A stretch of 64,000 nt of DNA from Mesobacillus sp. S13 (GTDB taxonomy: Bacteria > Bacillota > Bacilli > Bacillales > Cytobacillaceae). The stretch lies in contig NZ_CP084622.1 of the NCBI RefSeq assembly GCF_020422885.1, forward strand, positions 3,181,001 to 3,245,000, written 5' to 3'. A program made the position numbers and the translations under genes. Positions within the stretch are counted from its first letter, which is position 1. Every line of letters begins with the position of its first letter. Of this stretch, positions 63,377 through 64,000 are shown one piece after another. The notes under the pieces are model-generated. The model saw only the letters and a list, made by a program, of their open reading frames with translations, was not told the DNA's origin and ran no database searches.

Positions 63377-64000
63377 TTAATAACACCAGGATTTAAAAAA
63401 CTTCTCCGCACTCGTCTTTCCCAAATCGATCAATTCCTGTTTCTTTTCATCTGAAAGCTGGAATTCAGTAGTCAAGTTCCCTTCCGTCGGAACGAAAATG
63501 ATATTTTTTTCATGTTTCCTCGAGATGTATCGGGAATCATGGGCATCCTTCATCGTTTCAAACAAAGCTTCAAACATCTGCAGGGCATTCTTAATGTTGT
63601 TTGTTGGCTGCTGGATTAAATTCTGGCTGAGCTTGACTCCCAATACTGGCCGGACTTTTTTCACATTATCCTTATCAAATAACCACATCGGGAAATTGCT
63701 TAAAACTCCCCCATCCACTACTATATTGGTTCCGACCCGGTCACGCAGTTTCACTGGCTCGAAAAAGAATGGGAGACTGCAGCTCATCCTGATTGCTCTT
63801 GCCACCGGGAAAGTCCGTGGATCAACACCATACTTCGGAAGATCATCTGGAAGAATCAGCAGCCTTCCGTTTGTGAGGTCTGACGCGATAATCCTTAATG
63901 CATCCGGGGCAAGGTCACCAAAAGTGCGCAGACCCCTGGCTGCAAGCTTTTCATCTATCCAGCACTCCAACTCATCGCCTTTATATAGTCCCAGACGCCA
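63377..64000 (-). CDS. yqhO: Patatin-like phospholipase, C-terminal part (YqhO)
   Basis: The 3' 207 codons of a gene that runs out of the window at 64000; the frame is open to the edge, so the start is not visible. The fragment holds the patatin catalytic Asp in VVDGGVLSNFPMWLF and the RMSCSLPFFFEPV segment typical of the RssA/YqhO family; the GXSXG serine must lie outside. C-terminal features are KKVRPVLGVKLSQN and a basic MKDAHDSRYISRKHEK helix. It would hydrolyse acyl esters of lipids. Position agrees with B. subtilis yqhO. Confidence 0.9.
   Translation of the reverse strand, partial: WRLGLYKGDELECWIDEKLAARGLRTFGDLAPDALRIIASDLTNGRLLILPDDLPKYGVDPRTFPVARAIRMSCSLPFFFEPVKLRDRVGTNIVVDGGVLSNFPMWLFDKDNVKKVRPVLGVKLSQNLIQQPTNNIKNALQMFEALFETMKDAHDSRYISRKHEKNIIFVPTEGNLTTEFQLSDEKKQELIDLGKTSAEKFFKSWCY

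Overview
The window comes from a low-to-moderate GC, endospore-forming Firmicute of the family Bacillaceae. It carries spo0A, spoIVB and the complete spoIIIA operon. Gene order follows the Bacillus subtilis yqj-yqi-yqh region, but with insertions and losses that fit a Mesobacillus/Cytobacillus/Neobacillus-type genome better than B. subtilis itself; the genus is an inference. No rRNA, tRNA, CRISPR array, prophage or transposase gene was seen.

Layout. 1-9.2 kb: oxidative pentose phosphate enzymes (zwf, gndA), a zinc-ribbon protein, a TIGR02206 membrane protein, a monoacylglycerol lipase, DNA polymerase IV, and a chemoreceptor/CheW pair. 9.2-18.4 kb: an M20 peptidase, a propionyl-CoA carboxylase-type subunit and methylmalonyl-CoA epimerase, the 31-residue Prli42 miniprotein, an L,D-transpeptidase, YqjA, an amino-acid ABC transporter (artPQR), and bacilliredoxin BrxB. 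18.4-34.7 kb: methylmalonyl-CoA mutase with its GTPase, then the branched-chain keto-acid operon ptb-bcd-buk-lpdV-bkdAA-bkdAB-bkdB under a textbook sigma-54 promoter, with bkdR upstream. 34.8-44 kb: yqzF, glpQ, a YycC-like peptide, spo0A, spoIVB, recN, argR, tlyA-type methyltransferase and dxs. 44-51.3 kb: ispA, xseBA, folD, nusB, an Asp23 protein and accBC. 51.5-58.2 kb: an inserted six-helix chemoreceptor and spoIIIAA-AH. 58.4-64 kb: a small unknown protein, a SIMPL protein, a rhodanese lipoprotein, efp, an Xaa-Pro peptidase, aroQ, yqhR, yqhP and the 3' part of a patatin-like protein cut by the window end.

How the genes fit together. Val, Ile and Leu are deaminated (bcd), decarboxylated to acyl-CoA (bkd complex), and either converted to acyl phosphate and acid with ATP gain (ptb/buk) or, for the propionyl-CoA formed from Val and Ile, passed through carboxylation, epimerisation and mutase (yqjD-like, mce, mutAB, meaB) to succinyl-CoA. 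Isoprenoid, fatty-acid and folate housekeeping genes surround the sporulation master regulator and the engulfment channel genes.

Most notable: (1) a candidate sigma-B-dependent small RNA of about 70 nt between meaB and brxB, with a C-rich loop and its own terminator; (2) three unrelated tandem arrays that all repeat with a 52-bp period and all sit between the terminator of one operon and the start of the next co-directional gene; (3) a 200-bp inverted-repeat element inside the bkd operon; (4) spoIIIAD with no ATG/GTG/TTG start, apparently using ATT; (5) unusually clear sigma-54, sigma-H and sigma-D promoters.
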